Source: Myceligenerans salitolerans
GTDB taxonomy: Bacteria > Actinomycetota > Actinomycetes > Actinomycetales > Cellulomonadaceae
Assembly (NCBI RefSeq): GCF_017349295.1
Contig: NZ_JAFMPK010000044.1
Location: 1-64,000 of the forward strand
DNA length: 64,000 nucleotides
Direction of reading: 5' to 3'
The translations under genes and the position numbers were made by a program. Positions 16,973-25,984 of the stretch are shown here, one piece after another. Position 1 is the stretch's first letter. Every line of letters starts with the position of its first letter. Below the pieces are notes generated by a model. It searched no databases, was not told where the DNA came from, and worked only from the letters and a program-made list of their open reading frames with translations.

Positions 16973-18600
16973 CCCCCCTCGCTCCCACCCTCCGCACCCA
17001 CCTGGTGGCGATGCTCCTGCTCGTGCTGCTCACGTTCACGCTCGTCGTCGGCACCGCCTCCACCCTCGCACTGCGCTCCCAGCTCACCGACCAGCTCGAC
17101 GCCGAACTCGTCGAAGCCTCCCAGCGGGCCGCCTCCCCACCCGCGCAGATGCTCCGCGCCAGAATGCTCGGCGCGCCCCCGGACACCGCACCGGGATCCA
17201 CCGGCGACACGGCGCCGCTGCTCTACGCCCCGTGGCTCGGCCAGAGTGCCGGCACCCTCATGCTCGTCTACGACGGCGGCACCGTCTCCCGTGCCGGATA
17301 CCTCACCGGCGAAGGGTTCACCTCACTGACCCAGGAGCAGATCACCGCCCTGGAAACCGTTCCCACCGACGACCGGCCCCACGCCGTGACCGTCCCCGAC
17401 CTCGGCGCCTACCGCGCCGTCGCCACCACGACCGCCGACGGCGAACCCTCCGTCGTCGCCATGCCCGCCAGCGACGTCGCCGACGCGCTGGCACGCTACG
17501 TCGCCGTCGAGATCGTGATCGGCGTGGGCGGCATGGCCGTCGCCGCGGCCGCCGGAACCTGGCTCGTGCGACGATCACTACGCCCGCTCGACACCGTGGC
17601 CGCCGCCGCGGTGAACGCCTCCGACCTCGAACTCGCACGCGGCGAGGTCGGCACCATCCCCCGCGTCCCCACCGCCCACACCGACGAGCGGACCGAGGTG
17701 GGCAAGGTCGGCGCCGCCCTGAACCGCCTGCTGGGACACGTGGAGCGCGCACTGACGGCGCGACACGACTCCGAGTCGCAGGTCCGGCAGTTCGTCGCCG
17801 ACGCGTCCCACGAGCTCCGTACGCCCCTCGCCTCCGTGCGCGGGTACGCGGAACTCGCGCGACGCCCGGGATCCGACGTCGACCACGCACTGACCAGGAT
17901 CCACGCGGAGTCCGTCCGCATGGGCGGGCTCGTGGACGACCTCCTGCTCCTCGCCAGGCTGGACGCGGGGCGCCCCCTGGAACGGGCACCCGTGGACCTC
18001 GTGGCGCTCGCGGCGGACGCGGTCGCCGACGCGCACGCCGCCGGCCCGGGACACGTGTGGGAGCTGGACCTGGACACCGCTGCCTCCCAGGTCCCGGCAC
18101 CGGGCGCCGGGGACGGCACTGCCCACCACGCGGCCACCGACGGGCCGGAGGCCGACGGCATCCCGCCCGAGGCGGTGGTCGTCGGGGACGAGGCACGGCT
18201 GCGGCAGGTCTTCGCGAACCTGCTGGGCAACGCGCGCATGCACACCCCGGAAGGAACACGCGTGGTGGTGTCGGTCGGTACGGAACCACCGGTACCGCTC
18301 GCGCCGGAAACCGGGGCGGCGGGAGGGGTGGCCGGCCGGGTGGCCGGCCCCGCGAGTGCCGTGGTCCGGGTGTCGGACGACGGTCCGGGAATTCCCGCGG
18401 AACTGCGCGGGACGCTGTTCCAGCGGTTCACGCGCGGCGACCGGGCCCGGGGCCGCGGAGAAGGCTCGACGGGCCTCGGACTGGCGATCGTCGCGGCCGT
18501 CGTCGCGGCTCACGACGGCACGGTCGCGGTCGTCGGACGACCCGGCGGAGCAGGAACGGCGATCGAGGTCAGGATCCCTGCGGCGGGACCGGCGCGGTAG
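16969..18600 (+). CDS. Sensor histidine kinase partner of the OmpR regulator
   Basis: One membrane span at about residues 10-32, an extracellular sensor region to about 180, a second span at about 183-205, then HAMP and the H-box DASHELRTPLAS with phospho-His near 280. The catalytic domain shows N-box NLLGNARMHT, DDGPGIP and a GLGLAIV glycine box. An Ala/Gly/Pro-rich loop of about 35 residues is inserted between the H and N regions (around residues 370-400). The start GTG overlaps the regulator stop codon, so the pair is translated together. The external stimulus is unknown. Confidence 0.9.
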   Translation: MTPLAPTLRTHLVAMLLLVLLTFTLVVGTASTLALRSQLTDQLDAELVEASQRAASPPAQMLRARMLGAPPDTAPGSTGDTAPLLYAPWLGQSAGTLMLVYDGGTVSRAGYLTGEGFTSLTQEQITALETVPTDDRPHAVTVPDLGAYRAVATTTADGEPSVVAMPASDVADALARYVAVEIVIGVGGMAVAAAAGTWLVRRSLRPLDTVAAAAVNASDLELARGEVGTIPRVPTAHTDERTEVGKVGAALNRLLGHVERALTARHDSESQVRQFVADASHELRTPLASVRGYAELARRPGSDVDHALTRIHAESVRMGGLVDDLLLLARLDAGRPLERAPVDLVALAADAVADAHAAGPGHVWELDLDTAASQVPAPGAGDGTAHHAATDGPEADGIPPEAVVVGDEARLRQVFANLLGNARMHTPEGTRVVVSVGTEPPVPLAPETGAAGGVAGRVAGPASAVVRVSDDGPGIPAELRGTLFQRFTRGDRARGRGEGSTGLGLAIVAAVVAAHDGTVAVVGRPGGAGTAIEVRIPAAGPAR

Positions 18601-18625
18601 GCGACGGGACCGGCAGGCGACGGGA

Positions 18626-18674
18626 CCGGCCGCCGGGAGGGCGGTTCTCGTGGAACCCCGCTCCCGGCGGCCGG
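18626..18674. terminator. Hairpin between convergent kinase and protease genes
   Basis: Perfect 14-bp arms (18626-18639 and 18661-18674) enclose a 21-nt loop, placed between the kinase stop and the protease stop. It can serve both strands. No T run. Confidence 0.6.
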
Positions 18675-18737
18675 CTGATCGGCGACGAGGCCCGGCGTCA
18701 GGCGGTGTGGGTGTGGTGCGACGCCGGGCCGGCCGGG

Positions 18738-20213
18738 TCACGGAGCGTTGTAGCCGCCCGTGTAGGAGCCGGAGCCGGAGTACGCGTCGACGACCCAGCG
18801 GTAGTAGCCGGACGAGCCCGAGTAGGTCACGGTCTCGTCGGGCGCCGGCGTGATGCCCTGTGCGACGGTGCTCCAGCTGCTGCCGTTCCACCGCTGCAGG
18901 TACAGGTCGAAGTCCGCGCCGCTCGGTCCGTCGAGGCAGCCCGCGTGCGAGCCCGCGCCCGAGTAGAAGTAGCCGCCGCTCGGGTGCGCGTAGGCCGATC
19001 CGGACGAGGCCGAGCCGGAGAACGACGACTCGTAGTCGGAGCAGTCGTCACCCGGCTGCGGGTCGCCGCCGCCACCACCGTTGGTGATGAGGGAGACCCC
19101 GGCCGCGGACAGCGCCTCACCCACCGGCTGGAAGTAGGTGGTACCGCCGGAGGAGCAGTTGCCGGAGCCGCCCGAGGTCATGCCCTGCGCGAGCGTGCCG
19201 GCGAGCAGCGAGCCGCCCGAGTCGCCCGGTTCGGCGCAGACGTTCGTGCGGATCAGGCCGTACACGGACCCCTGCGCGTAGGTCACCGTGGCGTTCAGCG
19301 CCTGGATGGTGCCGCAGTGCCAGCCGGTCGTCGAACCGGAGCGGCACACGGACGTGCCGACGCCGGCCTGGGAGTAGCCCGAGACGTTGACGCGTCCGCC
19401 GGAGTAGTTGTTGACCCCGCCGATCAGCGTGTTGCCCGAGTTCACCTGGACGTAGGCGTAGTCGTTGCCCGGGAAGCTCGACGTGCGGAAGGTGCCCGAC
19501 GGCGAGCTCGTCGTCGCCCCGACCCGTCCGCAGTGACCGGCGGTGACGAAGCCGCCCGTCGCGGAGAAGCCGACGGAGCAGCGCGAGGAGCCGATGTAGT
19601 AGGCGTTGCCGCCGACGACGTCGATGAGCGTGCGCGGCTGCTCGTCGGTGACCCGGTAGCTGACGGCGCCGGCCGGGATGCCAGCCTTCCGGATCGCCTT
19701 GGCCGCCTTGGCCTTGGCGCCACGGTGCACGTCGACGACGACCTGGTTGCTCTCGACGTCCACGTAGAACGACGGCACGCCCTTCGTGTCCGCGAGCACG
19801 TCGTCCAGTTCGGCCTTCCAGCCGTCCAGGGCCTCCAGCGAGTGGTCGACGACGACGGCTTCCGCGCCGGTCTTCTCGACCTCTGCCACCTCGGCGGCGT
19901 CGGTCACGGCGACGGTGAGCGCCTCGGCGCCGTCGAGCCACGACCCGGCGTACTCGTCGGCCAGGTTCTTGGCCAGGCGGTCGGCGGTGATGTTGGCGTC
20001 GGCCTGGAACTCCATGAGCTCGACGGCCTCGGCGGCCTCGAGCCCCAGGTCGCGCTCCATTGCGCGCAGGAGCCCGGGCTCGTACTTGTCGATGACGTCG
20101 GACTCGGGTGCGGGTACCGGTGAGGCGTTTGCGACGGCGGCGGTCCAGAAGCCGCCGACGAGCGTCGTGGCAGCGGTGGCTGCGACGAGCGCCCTGGTGC
20201 GTGTTCGTCTCAT
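18738..20213 (-). CDS. Secreted S1-family serine protease with prodomain and C-terminal extension
   Basis: This is a streptogrisin/alpha-lytic-type protease (S1 family). A signal peptide spans residues 1-30, and an alpha-lytic-type propeptide runs to about 195 (alternating VEKTGAEAVVVDHS-like segments). The mature domain begins [10 protein letters not shown]. Triad: His in TAGHCG near 225, Asp in GNDYAYV near 253, Ser in EPGDSGGS near 331. Cys residues in SRCSVGF/HCG and [11 protein letters not shown] match family disulfides. After a Gly/Pro linker near 395, a 95-residue Ser/Tyr/Gly-rich beta domain resembles pre-peptidase C-terminal domains and probably binds substrate or wall. A good aaggag ribosome site precedes the ATG. 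Confidence 0.9.
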   Translation of the reverse strand: MRRTRTRALVAATAATTLVGGFWTAAVANASPVPAPESDVIDKYEPGLLRAMERDLGLEAAEAVELMEFQADANITADRLAKNLADEYAGSWLDGAEALTVAVTDAAEVAEVEKTGAEAVVVDHSLEALDGWKAELDDVLADTKGVPSFYVDVESNQVVVDVHRGAKAKAAKAIRKAGIPAGAVSYRVTDEQPRTLIDVVGGNAYYIGSSRCSVGFSATGGFVTAGHCGRVGATTSSPSGTFRTSSFPGNDYAYVQVNSGNTLIGGVNNYSGGRVNVSGYSQAGVGTSVCRSGSTTGWHCGTIQALNATVTYAQGSVYGLIRTNVCAEPGDSGGSLLAGTLAQGMTSGGSGNCSSGGTTYFQPVGEALSAAGVSLITNGGGGGDPQPGDDCSDYESSFSGSASSGSAYAHPSGGYFYSGAGSHAGCLDGPSGADFDLYLQRWNGSSWSTVAQGITPAPDETVTYSGSSGYYRWVVDAYSGSGSYTGGYNAP

Positions 20214-20289
20214 GTCCAGCTACTCCTTGTGTGGGTTGGTGGGCGATTTTCACCCAAAAATCACACTAGAGGCTGAACGAACTCATGCC

Positions 20290-20312
20290 CAGATAGCACT
20301 CGGGTCATACAC
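20290..20312 (-). promoter_or_regulatory. Shared protease promoter element, copy 1
   Basis: Two conserved 10-mers (minus strand GTGTATGACC and GTGCTATCTG) are separated by 3 variable bases, 77 nt before the protease start. The same pair occurs at the same distance before the second protease gene. TGCTATCT could be an extended -10, and the left half an activator site. Confidence 0.6.
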
Positions 20313-20346
20313 AGACTTTATGGAACATCCACCGGCGACCGGACGT

Positions 20347-20387
20347 GCGACGGGGCCTGGCCTCGAGGGCGGGCCGGACCCCGTCGC
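20347..20387 (-). terminator. Probable terminator after the second protease gene
   Basis: A 9-bp GC-rich stem (gcgacgggg with ccccgtcgc) lies about 50 nt after the stop of the 20435-21568 gene and upstream of the next promoter. This supports separate transcription of the two protease genes. Confidence 0.45.
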
Positions 20388-20434
20388 GTGCTGCCGGGGT
20401 CCGGCCTCTCAGAGGAACGGCCGCCGGCGCGTCG

Positions 20435-21568
20435 TCAGTACGTCAGCAACGAGACTCCGGCGGCCGACAACGCCTCACCGACCGGCTGGAAGAAGGTCCG
20501 GCCACCGGAGGAGCAGTTCCCGGAGCCGCCGGACGTCATGCCCTGGGCGGAGTTGCCCGCGAGCAGCGAGCCGCCCGAGTCACCCGGCTCCGCGCAGACG
20601 TTCGTCTGGATCAGCCCGTACACGGAGCCCTGCGAGTAGTTCACCGTGGCGTTGAGCGCCTCGATCGTCCCGCAGTGCCAGCCGGTCGTGGACCCGGAAC
20701 GGCACACCGTGGAGCCGACGGGGGCGACCGAGTGCCCCGTCACGGCGTAGGTGTTGCCGTCGTAGCCGTTGACGCCGGGAACCAGGTTGTTGCCCGAGCC
20801 CACGGCGACGTACGCGTAGTCGTTGCCCGGAAAGCTCGAGACCCGGAACTGCCCCGAGGGCTGGGACGTCGTCGCACCGGTGCTCCCGCAGTGCCCCGCG
20901 GTGACGAAGCCGCCGGTCACGGAGAAGCCGACGGAGCACCGCGAGCCGCTGCCGATGTAGTAGGCGTTACCGCCCACGACGTCGATGAGCGGCCGTGGCT
21001 CCGCGTCGGTGACCTCGTAGGTGACGGCGTCGGCCGGGATCCCGGCCCGCTCGACGAGTGCCGCAGCCTCGGCGCGCGCGTCCTCGCGCACGCCGATCAC
21101 GATGCTGTTGGCCTCGACGTCCACGAAGTACGACGGCACACCGTCGGCGCCTGCGAGCGCGTCGTCCAGCTCGGCGGTCCAGGCGTCGAGCGCGTCGAGG
21201 GAGTGCTCGACGACGACGGCCTCCGCCCCGGCCTTCTCGACCGCGGCCACGTCCGCGGCGTCGGTGACGGCGACCGTGAGGTCTGCGGAGTCACCGACCC
21301 AGGACCCCGCGAAGCTCTCGTCCAGCGAGGCGGTGAGGCGCTCGGAGGTCGTGGTGAGGTGCGCCTCGGCCTGGAGGAGCTCGACCGCCTCGTCGGTCCC
21401 CAGGCCGAGGTCGCGCTCGAGCGCGTCGAGCATGCCGGGGGCGTACGCCGACGCGGCGGCGGAGTCCTGCCCGGGCGCAGCCGTCGCGGTGCCCGCGGTC
21501 CAGGCGCCCCCGACAGCCGTCAGTGCGGCGGTGGCCGCGACGAGCGCGCGTGTGTGTGTTCGTCTCAT
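20435..21568 (-). CDS. Secreted S1-family serine protease with prodomain (tandem paralogue)
   Basis: This 377-residue protease is a close paralogue of the product of 18738-20213. The signal peptide ([19 protein letters not shown]) is nearly identical, as are the propeptide and catalytic domain beginning [12 protein letters not shown]. His near 223, Asp in GNDYAYVAV near 250 and Ser in EPGDSGGS near 329 form the triad. It stops right after the catalytic domain, lacking the extra C-terminal domain. The ATG at 21568 has an aaggag site 9 nt upstream; an earlier ATG would bypass the signal peptide. Tandem duplication followed by gain or loss of the accessory domain is inferred. Confidence 0.9.
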   Translation of the reverse strand: MRRTHTRALVAATAALTAVGGAWTAGTATAAPGQDSAAASAYAPGMLDALERDLGLGTDEAVELLQAEAHLTTTSERLTASLDESFAGSWVGDSADLTVAVTDAADVAAVEKAGAEAVVVEHSLDALDAWTAELDDALAGADGVPSYFVDVEANSIVIGVREDARAEAAALVERAGIPADAVTYEVTDAEPRPLIDVVGGNAYYIGSGSRCSVGFSVTGGFVTAGHCGSTGATTSQPSGQFRVSSFPGNDYAYVAVGSGNNLVPGVNGYDGNTYAVTGHSVAPVGSTVCRSGSTTGWHCGTIEALNATVNYSQGSVYGLIQTNVCAEPGDSGGSLLAGNSAQGMTSGGSGNCSSGGRTFFQPVGEALSAAGVSLLTY

Positions 21569-21647
21569 CTCACGTGACTCCTTGGATGGGGGATGGGTTT
21601 GATTTTTCACCCGCGCCCTCACCGTAGGGCGGGTCGTCCCCCACGCA

Positions 21648-21670
21648 CAGATAGCACCCAGGTCATACAC
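21648..21670 (-). promoter_or_regulatory. Shared protease promoter element, copy 2
   Basis: The 10-N3-10 pattern is identical to that at 20290-20312 (minus strand GTGTATGACC, 3 nt, GTGCTATCTG), and lies 80 nt before the protease ATG. Sequence between the element and each gene is much less conserved, so selection on the element is likely. Confidence 0.6.
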
Positions 21671-21766
21671 GACCGGTATGCCCACGCCGTTTTCCTCCGG
21701 CGCGGACAGGGTTCGCCCTGTTCGGGCCTCCTGTACCCGCCCGCGATCCAGGTATCCTCGCCAATC

Positions 21767-23002
21767 ATGGCGACACGGCGTAAACGCTCGCGAAGCGGTC
21801 GGTCCGGCGCACGTGCCGGCGGCCCGCCCACCAGCAATGCCCTGGAGTGGGCCGAGCGTCTCGCGAGGGGCGAGGAGGCACCGCAGCCGACCGCGTTGGA
21901 GTGGGCGGAAAGTCTCGCGACAGCACAGACCACGGACTCGGCCGGACCGTCAGGTCCGTGGGCGGCTCCCCGGGAGGCCACGAAGAGCCCCGGTTCTCCG
22001 TTCGGCCGCACGGGGGCGGATCACGGGCGCGGCCATACGGACACGAGCGCGGCGTCCGGACCACCCGAGGCCACCGGAGCCGCGGACGTTCCCACGCCTT
22101 TCGGCGCCTCGGCCTCCGGCGCGCCCGACGGATCGGCCACGAGCGACTCGGCCCCGGACGACGCCGGAACGCCCGGCTGGGAGTCGGTCGCGTCCGAACG
22201 TCCGGCCCGCCGCAGCCGCCGCGGCCGTGTCGGCAAGGTCGCGGAGGCCCCGGGCTCGCAGCCCGCTCCGGCGGACACGGGCACGGACCCCTCCGCCGAG
22301 GAGTCGGCGCGACCGCCCCGGAGCCGCCGGTCGGCGCGTGCCGAGGAGGAACCCGCCGGCCGCACCGCACGCCGGTCCCGCTCGGGAAGGCCCGGGCCGA
22401 AGGGCGACGTCGTCCCGGCCGGCGACGCTCCCGGCAAGCGATCCGGCGGGCCCGGCTCGCGACCCCGTGGCCGCACCGCGTCTTCCGCGCCGACGCGGCC
22501 GTCCAGGGCAAGGATCCGTCGCATCCTGGCCACGGGACTGCCGAAGGCGGCCGACAGACCCACGGTGCTGATCGTGGCGGCCGTCGTGGCCGTCGTGCTG
22601 GGGCTGGGCGCCGGGTGGGCCACCAACTACTTCGGCTCCGGGAAGAACCTCGCCGCCGCCACACCGCAGCAGTGCGCGGCGGCGCAGACCGCCTGGACCA
22701 AGGCAGCCAACGCGCAGACCGGGATCTCGGAGAGCGAGCCCGCCTCCGTCCGTTCCGGCTTCATCGAAGCGCGCGACGCCATGGCTTCGGTGGACGACGT
22801 GCCGGCAGGCATCGCCGAGGACTGGGAGGCAGCCCACGCGTTCTACACGACGGTCGCCGACGCCCTCGAGGCCGAGAAGGCGGGCGACGCCGAGGGGATC
22901 GCCGAAGCGGCCCAGGTCGCGTCGACGAAGGTCGACACCGACGACATGATCGCCACGAGCAAGCGGATCACGCGGTACGTGAACGCGGACTGCAACGCCT
23001 GA
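21767..23002 (+). CDS. Single-pass membrane protein with disordered Arg/Ser-rich cytoplasmic region and LEWAE repeats
   Basis: The 411-residue protein is not a recognised family. The N-terminal 260 residues are low-complexity, rich in Arg, Ser, Pro and Glu. They contain two copies of ALEWAE-x-LA at residues 25-33 and 43-51. A single transmembrane segment ([19 protein letters not shown]) lies near 265-288, then an external helical domain of about 120 residues framed by two cysteines (QQC... and ...ADC at the C-terminus), likely a disulfide. The ATG at 21767 was chosen for its basic [10 protein letters not shown] start. The layout suggests an envelope protein whose cytoplasmic Trp motifs dock a partner; function unknown. 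Confidence 0.72.
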   Translation: MATRRKRSRSGRSGARAGGPPTSNALEWAERLARGEEAPQPTALEWAESLATAQTTDSAGPSGPWAAPREATKSPGSPFGRTGADHGRGHTDTSAASGPPEATGAADVPTPFGASASGAPDGSATSDSAPDDAGTPGWESVASERPARRSRRGRVGKVAEAPGSQPAPADTGTDPSAEESARPPRSRRSARAEEEPAGRTARRSRSGRPGPKGDVVPAGDAPGKRSGGPGSRPRGRTASSAPTRPSRARIRRILATGLPKAADRPTVLIVAAVVAVVLGLGAGWATNYFGSGKNLAAATPQQCAAAQTAWTKAANAQTGISESEPASVRSGFIEARDAMASVDDVPAGIAEDWEAAHAFYTTVADALEAEKAGDAEGIAEAAQVASTKVDTDDMIATSKRITRYVNADCNA

Positions 23003-23024
23003 CGCCCGGGCTCCCGGTCGCGAG

Positions 23025-23978
23025 TCACCCGATGTTCGGATGACGCTCCAGCCACAGGCCGTACTGAGGACTTCGCGCCACCGCGTCGCGATGGGCACGG
23101 AACGCGGCGTCCTCGATGAGCTCGGTGTCGAGAAGGCCGCGCACGTCGCGGCGCCACCCCAGGTAGTGGGTCCGGCGCAGCGGCGCACCGGTGAGCGGCA
23201 CGGCCCGGACCCCGGGCGGATCCGGCTGGCCCGGTTCGACGAGCGCGACGGCGCGCCCGGTACGGACCTGGTCGACGGCGGTCGTCCAGTCGGCCTCGCC
23301 GACGGCACTGGGCGTGAATCCGGCACGCACGCAGGCGGACACGAAGCACGAGGCCAGGCAGCTGTCATCGGGCACTCCGAGCCACTGCTCCTCCGCGAGC
23401 TCGGCCAGCGTGACCTCGGGCTTGTCGGCGTACTCGTGGCCCTCGTGCAGCAGCACGAACAGCGGGTCGGTGCTCACGCGCGTCCACGTCACCGCCTCGG
23501 AGGCGGGTGGCGGCGCGTCCGAGCACATCCCGGTCACCGCGAGCTCGATCGTTCCGCACGCCAGGGCACCGCTGAGATCGCCGCCGGTACGTGGCAGGAC
23601 GGTGGTCACGTCGGCTCCGGGCAGTGCCGAGTGCAACCGGTTGACGAAGAGTCCGCCGAGCCCGCTGCCGGCGACGCCGACACGAAGCGCTCCGGGATCA
23701 CCATCCCGGCTGTTGACCAGTCTTTGAACATCGTCGGTGAGGGTGGCCATGGCGGGCAGCAGGACACGGGCATGGCGCAGTACCAGATCGCCGAGCTCGG
23801 TCGAGCGCGCGCCGTTGCGGTCACGTACGAAGACGCTCCCGCCCAAAGCACGGTCGATGCGGTTCAGCTGCGCCGTCAGAGCCGGCTGCGCGATGCCAAG
23901 GACAGCGGCGGCCTTGGTCACACTCCCGGACTCGGCAACGGCGACCACCATCCGCAGGTGGCGCAGGTCGAGTTCCAC
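23025..23978 (-). CDS. LysR-family transcriptional regulator
   Basis: An N-terminal winged helix-turn-helix (SVTKAAAVLGIAQPALTAQL) lies at about residues 15-45, and a two-lobe effector domain follows. The GTG at 23978 (VELDLRHLRMV) gives the canonical LysR opening; upstream codons are rejected. TATTTT lies 7 nt before the GTG with no ribosome site, consistent with a leaderless message. The ligand and target are unknown. Neighbours (membrane protein, methyltransferase) give no clear regulon, and no divergent partner gene starts close by. Confidence 0.85.
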   Translation of the reverse strand: MELDLRHLRMVVAVAESGSVTKAAAVLGIAQPALTAQLNRIDRALGGSVFVRDRNGARSTELGDLVLRHARVLLPAMATLTDDVQRLVNSRDGDPGALRVGVAGSGLGGLFVNRLHSALPGADVTTVLPRTGGDLSGALACGTIELAVTGMCSDAPPPASEAVTWTRVSTDPLFVLLHEGHEYADKPEVTLAELAEEQWLGVPDDSCLASCFVSACVRAGFTPSAVGEADWTTAVDQVRTGRAVALVEPGQPDPPGVRAVPLTGAPLRRTHYLGWRRDVRGLLDTELIEDAAFRAHRDAVARSPQYGLWLERHPNIG

Positions 23979-24076
23979 GTCAAGGAAAATAAGCGCCAGC
24001 CCGGGCCCCTGTCTTGGGGCTGGAGTCAATTGGCGGATGCCCGCCACCCGCCGTTACATGCCGGAAACAGACCCAA

Positions 24077-24122
24077 CTCTGGGTGAAACCGAGTGCAAAC
24101 ACCGGTGATGGTTCACCCAGAG
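24077..24122 (-). terminator. Hairpin directly after the methyltransferase gene
   Basis: The arms ctctgggtgaa(acc) and ggttcacccagag pair over 11 bp or more, around a loop of about 20 nt. The hairpin begins 1 nt after the methyltransferase stop and a weakly T-rich stretch follows on the minus strand. Confidence 0.6.
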
Positions 24123-24123
24123 G

Positions 24124-25869
24124 TCATCCGCCGTTGTGTACAGCCGGGACAAGGAAGCCATCCAGGACAAGACCCCGCACGGCAGGCAGCAGTTCGGCGG
24201 CCAGATCGGCGGCTGCGACCTCGAAGAGCGCTGCCAGCGCGCCGATAATCTGACCGACGGTCAGCTCGCCGTCGCACGTTCCGACGAGCGCGGCCAGTGG
24301 TGACGACGCCTGGACACCACGGCCCAGCCCGTCACCCTGTCGCAGGATCACGACGTTCGGATCGGCGGATCCAGGTGTCAGATACCTTTCCTCCGTGACA
24401 TCTGCGGCTCGTACAAGGCGGGTTACCGCCACTTCGTCGTCACCGCGCGTGGCGAGCCACGCATGCGCGTCCAGCACCGCGGCAAGATGACCGCCGAGGG
24501 GCTGGCGCACCGATCCGCCGTGCTCCTCCAGGCGGCGCAACCTTTCCCGGCCGCCCCGCCGGGCGCCGTCGTCGGCCGACGCTCCGCTCGTGCCGCTGCC
24601 GGAGACGGCACCGGGCCGCCGGAGCGTCACGATCCCGAAGCCGACCGCCTCCACGTCACGGGACGCGAAGTCCTCGAGCCACGCCTCGTACGCGCCCGCC
24701 CATGCCGCGGGTTCACGGTCCGGGGTGGTGCCGCCGTCGCGGATCCACGTCTCCGCGTACTCCGCCGGATCGAGAACCTCACGCTGGATCACCCAGCCGT
24801 CCAACCCGTACCGCTCGTGCGCCACGTCCAGCCACGCGCCCACGCGGTCGTGCCACGTCTCGCCCCGGCGGTGCTCCCAGTTCACGAGCATCTGGGCGAT
24901 CCCACCCGGCGCCAGAGCCTCTCCGATACCCGTCACGAGTTCACGGACCAGGTCGTCGCCCGCCCTGCCGCCGTCACGGTACTCGTAGTCACCGAGCGCC
25001 GCGCGGACCGCCGCCCCCGCGGAACCGGTGTGCGGCGTGATGACGAACGGCGGGTTCGAGACCACCAGGTCGAACTGCTCACCGGCGACGGGTTCGACCA
25101 TGGACCCGTGTCTCAGGTCGAGCCGAGCAGCGCGTGCCGCCGCGCCGCGGCGGTCGGCGGTGCGGTCGGCGGTGCGGTCGGCCGCGACGTCGTCCCGGCC
25201 GTCGCCGTCCAGGTTGAGGGCGGCGTTGAACGCGGCGAAGGCGAGGGCGCGCCGGGAGATGTCGGTGGCGACGACGTCCCGGGCGTGGCGGGCCGCGTGC
25301 AACGCCTGGATGCCGCAACCGGTGCCCAGGTCCAGCACCCGGGTGACGGACCGGCGGATCGTCACCTGCGCGAGCGTCAGGGAGGCACCGCCCGCGCCGA
25401 GCACGTGGTCGGAGGGAAGCCGGGACCCGGTGGCCGTCTCGCCGAGGTCGGAGGCGAGCCACCAGCGCACGTCGCCCGAGGCGTCGGTGGCGCCGTAGGG
25501 ACGCAGGTCGACGGCCGCGCGGACGCCGTCGTCGGGACCGGTGCCCGCGGCACGGACGAGGCCGAGATGCTCCGCTCCGGCGGCGCCGGTGGCGGGCAGC
25601 GCACGGTCGACCGCAGCCCGTGGGACCGCGTCCCCCAGCAGGAAGAGGGAGACCAGCGCGGCACGAGGGTCCTTGGCGCGGACCGGCTCCACGACACGGC
25701 GCGCGGGCAACGCCTGTTCGCGGTGCAGCGCAGCCGAGGCCACCGGACCGAGCAGGTCCTCGACGCCGTCGACGTCGTAGCCGCTGGACTCGAGGTCCCC
25801 GTGGAGCGCGGACACGAGCGCCGGATCGACATGCGGAGCGGACGGGGTCACCGGACGAGAGGCAGGCAC
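24124..25869 (-). CDS. DUF7059/DUF7782-type class I SAM-dependent methyltransferase
   Basis: The 581-residue actinobacterial protein has an N-terminal helical domain (about residues 15-160, DUF7059-like), a Rossmann methyltransferase core with VLDLGTGCGIQAL near 180 and the N-glutamine/adenine-type NPPF motif in VVSNPPFVITP near 271, and a C-terminal domain. The NPPF motif suggests methylation of an amide or exocyclic amine, as in PrmC/HemK or rRNA methylases; the substrate is not established for this family. GTG 25869 is taken as start because upstream codons encode only Arg/Pro-rich translation of intergenic DNA. It lies downstream of hppA, separated by a hairpin. Confidence 0.82.
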   Translation of the reverse strand: MPASRPVTPSAPHVDPALVSALHGDLESSGYDVDGVEDLLGPVASAALHREQALPARRVVEPVRAKDPRAALVSLFLLGDAVPRAAVDRALPATGAAGAEHLGLVRAAGTGPDDGVRAAVDLRPYGATDASGDVRWWLASDLGETATGSRLPSDHVLGAGGASLTLAQVTIRRSVTRVLDLGTGCGIQALHAARHARDVVATDISRRALAFAAFNAALNLDGDGRDDVAADRTADRTADRRGAAARAARLDLRHGSMVEPVAGEQFDLVVSNPPFVITPHTGSAGAAVRAALGDYEYRDGGRAGDDLVRELVTGIGEALAPGGIAQMLVNWEHRRGETWHDRVGAWLDVAHERYGLDGWVIQREVLDPAEYAETWIRDGGTTPDREPAAWAGAYEAWLEDFASRDVEAVGFGIVTLRRPGAVSGSGTSGASADDGARRGGRERLRRLEEHGGSVRQPLGGHLAAVLDAHAWLATRGDDEVAVTRLVRAADVTEERYLTPGSADPNVVILRQGDGLGRGVQASSPLAALVGTCDGELTVGQIIGALAALFEVAAADLAAELLPAVRGLVLDGFLVPAVHNGG

Positions 25870-25947
25870 GCGGCCATCTTCCCGCACCGGCGCGGAAAGA
25901 GGGACTCGGCGCCCCGGCGACGCGCCGTCGCGCGAGGGAGCGGATCC

Positions 25948-25979
25948 GGGCGGCTCGCCCCGAGCGGGGCGAGCCGCCC
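25948..25979 (-). terminator. Hairpin following hppA
   Basis: A perfect 14-bp stem (25948-25961 with 25966-25979) has a GAGC loop, starting 5 nt after the hppA stop. It should end hppA transcription before the methyltransferase gene. There is no T tract. Confidence 0.65.
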
Positions 25980-25984
25980 CGTCG

